8,626 nucleotides of DNA. Source: Microcaldota archaeon (GTDB taxonomy: Archaea > Micrarchaeota > Micrarchaeia > Micrarchaeales > CABMGC01). The translations under genes were made by a program, and so were the position numbers. The DNA lies in assembly GCA_021835105.1 (NCBI GenBank), contig JAKBQS010000038.1:1-8626 (forward strand). The letters are read 5' to 3'. The notes beneath the pieces were generated by a model that did no database searches, was not told the origin of the DNA, and saw nothing but the letters and a program-made list of their open reading frames with translations. Shown piece after piece: positions 5,602 to 8,626 of this stretch; position 1 is the stretch's first letter, and each line of letters opens with the position of its first letter.

Positions 5602-7068
5602 TTATGGAGGAAATACGTACGCTGCCAGTGAACCTTGTATTGGTGTATAAACCGGCGTTGTGCTAACCGTATATGTGCCCGGATTGTCTATAACGCATTC
5701 AGCTGCAAACGCACTATCCTGCCCGCTCTCGTTTAAATAGCCTAGCATCGTACAACCGGATGGAAGCCCGGGCGTGTATGCGTATGGAGGATATGAATTC
5801 TCCCATCCTGATACACCCATCAGTATAACGAAGCTTCCTGGTTGTGTAATTGGAAAATTGAGTGATAGTGAGCTCCCTGAAGGCGAATTTACAGCAGTAT
5901 ATACTGTTGCAGTGCTTTCAGGGGCATTTAGCGCGACGCTCCCTATCGACTGGTACCATGGATCATCACCTGAAGTGTAGCAAGAGACTGTAGGGCTGGT
6001 CTGGTATCCTATGTCAGAGCAGCTATTGCTCCCTGAGTCACATACGCTGGCCGCACCTCCGCTGCTTGCAACCTGTATAGAATATGAAGTTGAGGATATG
6101 TAAGGTGCACCTGATGCACATTCGGATATGTAAGAGGAGTATCCAGATGGCATATCCAACGTCAATGAACTCACCTCAGATCCGCCAGCATCCGATAGCA
6201 GAGATGAATAGCAGTATTGCGTATCTGAGAATGATATAGTCTGGGTATTCCCTGCCGCAAGCGTCCCTGATGAAGGAGATGGGACATATATATTCCTGCA
6301 TCCTGCCGATGGAGGTGGCGTTACTACGGCTACGCTGAATGGGTTCGAGACTGAGCTTGTTTCGGTAAATTCTATGGTATTGGTTGTTGATGTCTCTGTA
6401 GAGCCGTTATATGTAACTTGCCACGAAGTGCCAGATGGCAGACCGCTTTCCACGAATACTGCATTATATGAAAGAAGTATTGTAGAGAGAGGAGGTATTG
6501 TTGAGGTAGTGAAAGTTGTAGTTGACGATGATGTAGAGACGGATGTGCCTATTGCTGATGATATTACCTGCGCTCTCACGCTGCCAGTGAGCTGCGTGGA
6601 GAAATTTGTGTTTTCCTCCGTATAGTTTATATCTATGCCTCCGGAGAAATAGCTCCCGCTCGGAGCATTGAACGGCAATGACCCGGAATAGCACTGGATT
6701 ACAAATGACTGGCTTGATCCTGATTTTATAGGTATGGAATTCGACTGCGAAGAGAATGAAGGCGGTGCAAATGGCTCTTGGAATGATGCCTGAAGCGAAG
6801 AAGAGTTTGAATTGCAGCTTGCAGAATTTATTGTTATGGGATTTCCAGTAGTCTGAAGGAGCTTTAGGTAAAGCATGCCATTGTTTGTCATATAGTAGTT
6901 CAGGCATGAGAAACCGCTTGGGACTATACATTCCGGATGCGACGCTGTTGAAGAGTTGGGGTTAAGAACCCCAAGCCCAAAAAGCGCAGCGAGAACAACG
7001 GCTATAATCAATATGGCCCACGAATATGTGGTAAGATATTCCATTGCGCTCTGGGCTTTATGGTGCAT
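5602..7068 (-). CDS. Class III signal peptide (type IV pilin-like) surface protein, Cys-rich and multidomain
   Basis: A secreted or membrane-anchored archaeal pilin-like protein of 488 residues. The N-terminus HHKAQSAMEYLTTY fits a prepilin peptidase (EppA/PibD-type) site between Ala5 and Gln6, putting the conserved Glu10 at mature position +5. A hydrophobic helix follows (17-35). Next come a Cys-containing head (about 40-170), a Ser/Thr linker (174-193), a beta domain starting VFVESGLPSGTSWQVTYNG (204-222), a motif common in surface proteins of Thermoplasmata and some DPANN archaea, and a long C-terminal beta-rich region (255-488). There are 12 cysteines (47, 55, 85, 126, 257, 286, 317, 343, 350, 363, 439, 458), an even number suggesting disulfides, and several N-glycosylation sequons. 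It is much longer than a typical 100-200-residue pilin, so an adhesin or minor tip pilin is likelier than a major subunit. It has its own TATA box. Confidence 0.82.
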   Translation of the reverse strand: MHHKAQSAMEYLTTYSWAILIIAVVLAALFGLGVLNPNSSTASHPECIVPSGFSCLNYYMTNNGMLYLKLLQTTGNPITINSASCNSNSSSLQASFQEPFAPPSFSSQSNSIPIKSGSSQSFVIQCYSGSLPFNAPSGSYFSGGIDINYTEENTNFSTQLTGSVRAQVISSAIGTSVSTSSSTTTFTTSTIPPLSTILLSYNAVFVESGLPSGTSWQVTYNGSTETSTTNTIEFTETSSVSNPFSVAVVTPPPSAGCRNIYVPSPSSGTLAAGNTQTISFSDTQYCYSSLLSDAGGSEVSSLTLDMPSGYSSYISECASGAPYISSTSYSIQVASSGGAASVCDSGSNSCSDIGYQTSPTVSCYTSGDDPWYQSIGSVALNAPESTATVYTAVNSPSGSSLSLNFPITQPGSFVILMGVSGWENSYPPYAYTPGLPSGCTMLGYLNESGQDSAFAAECVIDNPGTYTVSTTPVYTPIQGSLAAYVFPP

Positions 7069-7100
7069 TGCTACACAATGGCATATAGTTGCGGTAAAAG

Positions 7101-7110
7101 GGTTTAAATC
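7101..7110 (-). promoter_or_regulatory. TATA box of the pilin-like gene
   Basis: On the minus strand GATTTAAACC reads from 7110 to 7101 in the 62-base gap after dinB. Initiation about 26 bases downstream gives a leader of some 12 bases before ATG 7068. No strong ribosome binding site is visible. The box suggests expression independent of dinB. Confidence 0.5.
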
Positions 7111-7130
7111 CTTACGTTATCGCTTGCTTT

Positions 7131-8198
7131 TCATTGGATATACTGCGAAAGGCTTCTATTGGCATTTTTGGAGAGGGACGATACTCTCACCCCTACTTTC
7201 CTCAACTTCTTTGATGAGTCTAGCGAATGGTGCATTATCTCAATGGCAGCCTTGGATATTGCTTCCTCGGAAGATGATCGCCTTATGGTCTTTGATCTGA
7301 ACGCATCTGAAAAGTCAAAATATCTCAACTTAATGGTTACCGTGGAAAAGGAGAGCCCCTGTTTCTTTATCTCAGCCGCAACCTCAGACGAGAGTTTGAG
7401 GATGGTTTCGGATATTAGCCCCGTATCGGAAGTGTCTGAATCAAATGTACGCTCGCGCCCTATTGACTTGATCTCTGTGCTTTCACGTACTTCTTCGGTA
7501 TCTATCCCGTTTGCATACTGCAACGTTATAAGCCCGTAGCTCCCAAGCAGTCTCTCCGCAGATGTAGGATTTATCGAGGCGAATTTTCCGATGGTGTCGT
7601 ATCCTGCTGCTTTCAGTTTCTGCTCTGTCATCTTGCCTACACCGTATAGCTTGCCTATTGGAAGGTCCTTTAGGAAGCCTTTTGCGTCTTTCTCCCATAC
7701 CGCCTTTATGCCTGCGGGCTTTGCTTCTTCGCATGCCATCTTTGCGAGAAGCTTGTTGCTGCTTATCCCTATTGAGCAATTGAGCCCGGTTTTTGCCTTT
7801 ATGGCAGATGCAATTTCTCTTGCGTGTGTGACAGCGCTTTCCTCAGTTTTTACTATAGAGCTTACGTCAAGATATGCCTCGTCTATGCTAACCTGCTCAA
7901 ATTTTTCAGCATAAGCGCGCAGTATAGACATTACCTCTGCGGAAACAAGCTCGTAGTACGGGTAATCCATCTTCAGGAAAACAGCATCGGGTTTAATTCG
8001 GTACGCATTGGCGAGAGACATTCCGCTGTGTATTCCAAATGCCCTTGCCTTGTAGTTGCAGGTCATTACCACGCCCCTGCCGTTCTGCATCTTTTCATCG
8101 GAGCCTATTACCAGCGGAAGTTCAGCAAGCTGCCTGTTTCGCGCTTCTTCGCATGCTGCAAAGAAGTAGTCCATGTCTGCCAGCATTATTACTCTCAT
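7131..8198 (-). CDS. dinB: DNA polymerase IV (Y-family translesion polymerase)
   Basis: An error-prone polymerase that copies past damaged bases, related to Dpo4/Dbh of Sulfolobus and DinB of bacteria. Palm and finger motifs: LADMDYFFAACEEAR (6-20) with catalytic Asp8 and steric-gate Phe13, CNYKARAFGIHSGM (47-60), and SIDEAYLD (104-111) with catalytic Asp106 and Glu107. Then SIGISSNKLLAKMA (142-155), a helix-hairpin-helix thumb (YGVGKMTEQKLKAAGY, 185-200), and the little-finger domain from about 246 (SIGRERTF). The polymerase appears complete and active at 355 residues. The C-terminus (NRSLSQYIQ) shows no clear sliding-clamp (PIP) motif. ATG 8198 begins exactly at the family N-terminus; an upstream GTG at 8216 would add six residues and lies 7 bases from the previous stop, so coupling is possible. 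It follows the DsbA-like gene on the same strand. Confidence 0.95.
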   Translation of the reverse strand: MRVIMLADMDYFFAACEEARNRQLAELPLVIGSDEKMQNGRGVVMTCNYKARAFGIHSGMSLANAYRIKPDAVFLKMDYPYYELVSAEVMSILRAYAEKFEQVSIDEAYLDVSSIVKTEESAVTHAREIASAIKAKTGLNCSIGISSNKLLAKMACEEAKPAGIKAVWEKDAKGFLKDLPIGKLYGVGKMTEQKLKAAGYDTIGKFASINPTSAERLLGSYGLITLQYANGIDTEEVRESTEIKSIGRERTFDSDTSDTGLISETILKLSSEVAAEIKKQGLSFSTVTIKLRYFDFSDAFRSKTIRRSSSEEAISKAAIEIMHHSLDSSKKLRKVGVRVSSLSKNANRSLSQYIQ

Positions 8199-8223
8199 TT
8201 TCTCAGTTTGTTGCACTTCCCGA

Positions 8224-8626
8224 TTATGATGTGCATGCGGAAGGGTTGGCGTAGCATACCGAGTATGAGGCGGTCTGCGGTATGGAGAGGTACTTGCATG
8301 CAGTAACCACTTCAGGTGTGGCTATCACCCCATAATGTTGTGCAAGGTCATGCTGGAAATTTATTGTCGTAGAAGCGTTCTGCAGGCACGCACTCAACTG
8401 CGTGTTGTTTAACCCTGAGTCATTGGCTATCGATGAAAGCTCATTTTTTGATATGTAGCTTCCTGTGTATATCCTGTTCAAGCTTTGCTCGAATGAACTG
8501 AAACCAGATTGTGCAGATGCACATAGGATATATTCGCCTAATTGATCTGCATTTTGCACACCGTAGGAATTTGCCACCTGCTGCGAGTACTGCGTGAAGA
8601 GCACCTTTATTGATGCATTTACCCTT
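8224..8626 (-). CDS. DsbA-like thioredoxin-fold protein, C-terminal part (5' end outside window)
   Basis: The frame is open from the right edge to TAA at 8224-8226, giving 133 visible residues that begin RVNASIKVLFTQY. A GTG at 8604 is internal, not the start. The pattern fits the helical insertion and C-terminal half of DsbA-family oxidoreductases: a cysteine-bearing helix (EYILCASAQSG, 31-41), a polar helix with NELSSIANDSGLN (61-73), Leu-Ser-Ala-Cys (77-80), and HYGVIATPEVV (97-107), where Thr-Pro corresponds to the cis-proline loop next to the active site. The C-terminus has extra cysteines (110, 124, 131). The catalytic CxxC and any signal peptide would lie beyond the edge, so activity and location are inferred. 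Asn sequons favour an extracytoplasmic site. Its stop is 25 bases from dinB. Confidence 0.65.
   Translation of the reverse strand, partial: RVNASIKVLFTQYSQQVANSYGVQNADQLGEYILCASAQSGFSSFEQSLNRIYTGSYISKNELSSIANDSGLNNTQLSACLQNASTTINFQHDLAQHYGVIATPEVVTACKYLSIPQTASYSVCYANPSACTS

Noticed and set aside
6464..6931. Open frame of 155 codons on the minus strand
   Set aside because: It lies wholly inside the pilin-like gene in another frame, has no recognisable domain or promoter, and the main frame has a clear signal peptide and domain structure.
7824..8306. Open frame of 160 codons on the plus strand
   Set aside because: It is antisense to dinB, whose catalytic motifs are intact across the same bases, and it shows no family features.

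Overview
The window looks like chromosomal DNA of an archaeon, most likely a small-genome DPANN lineage of the Micrarchaeota (ARMAN) type. Three gene families are archaeal/eukaryotic or archaeal in character: Trm1 tRNA dimethyltransferase, deoxyhypusine synthase and a DUF357 protein. A pilin-like protein carries an archaeal class III signal peptide of the Q-S-A-M-E-Y-L-T-T-Y type. Most transcription units have an AT-rich TATA-like box about 22-27 bases before the start codon and no Shine-Dalgarno sequence, which is the archaeal leaderless arrangement. ATA (Ile) and AGG/AGA (Arg) codons are frequent. The lineage is inferred from protein style, not from a marker gene.

Layout. Positions 1-68 hold the acidic C-terminal tail of an unidentified gene, followed by T-tracts and a GC-rich hairpin. 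A carbamate kinase gene (212-1096, +) runs into a tRNA guanine-26 dimethyltransferase gene (1058-2173, -), and the two overlap tail to tail by 39 bases. Upstream of trm1 on the same strand is a small DUF357 gene (start 2425). A divergent promoter region (2426-2612) separates it from a rightward block: deoxyhypusine synthase (2613-3593), an unknown 88-residue protein only 4 bases downstream, a 432-residue regulator-like protein with two Lrp/AsnC-like halves and an unusual N-terminal domain (3901-5199), and a short Ser/Thr-rich membrane protein (5283-5588). A leftward block converges on it: a large class III signal peptide (pilin-like) surface protein (5602-7068), a Y-family DNA polymerase IV (7131-8198), and the C-terminal part of a DsbA-like thioredoxin-fold protein that leaves the window at its right edge.

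How the genes fit together. The left and middle parts are core information processing: tRNA modification, hypusination of the translation factor aIF5A, and translesion synthesis. The right part has a cell-surface theme: a cysteine-rich pilin-like protein, a glycosylatable membrane stalk protein and a DsbA-like protein that could serve disulfide formation. There is no mobile element, CRISPR array, rRNA or recognisable tRNA. The least described items are the composite Lrp-like protein, the 88-residue companion of deoxyhypusine synthase and the multidomain cysteine-rich pilin-like protein.
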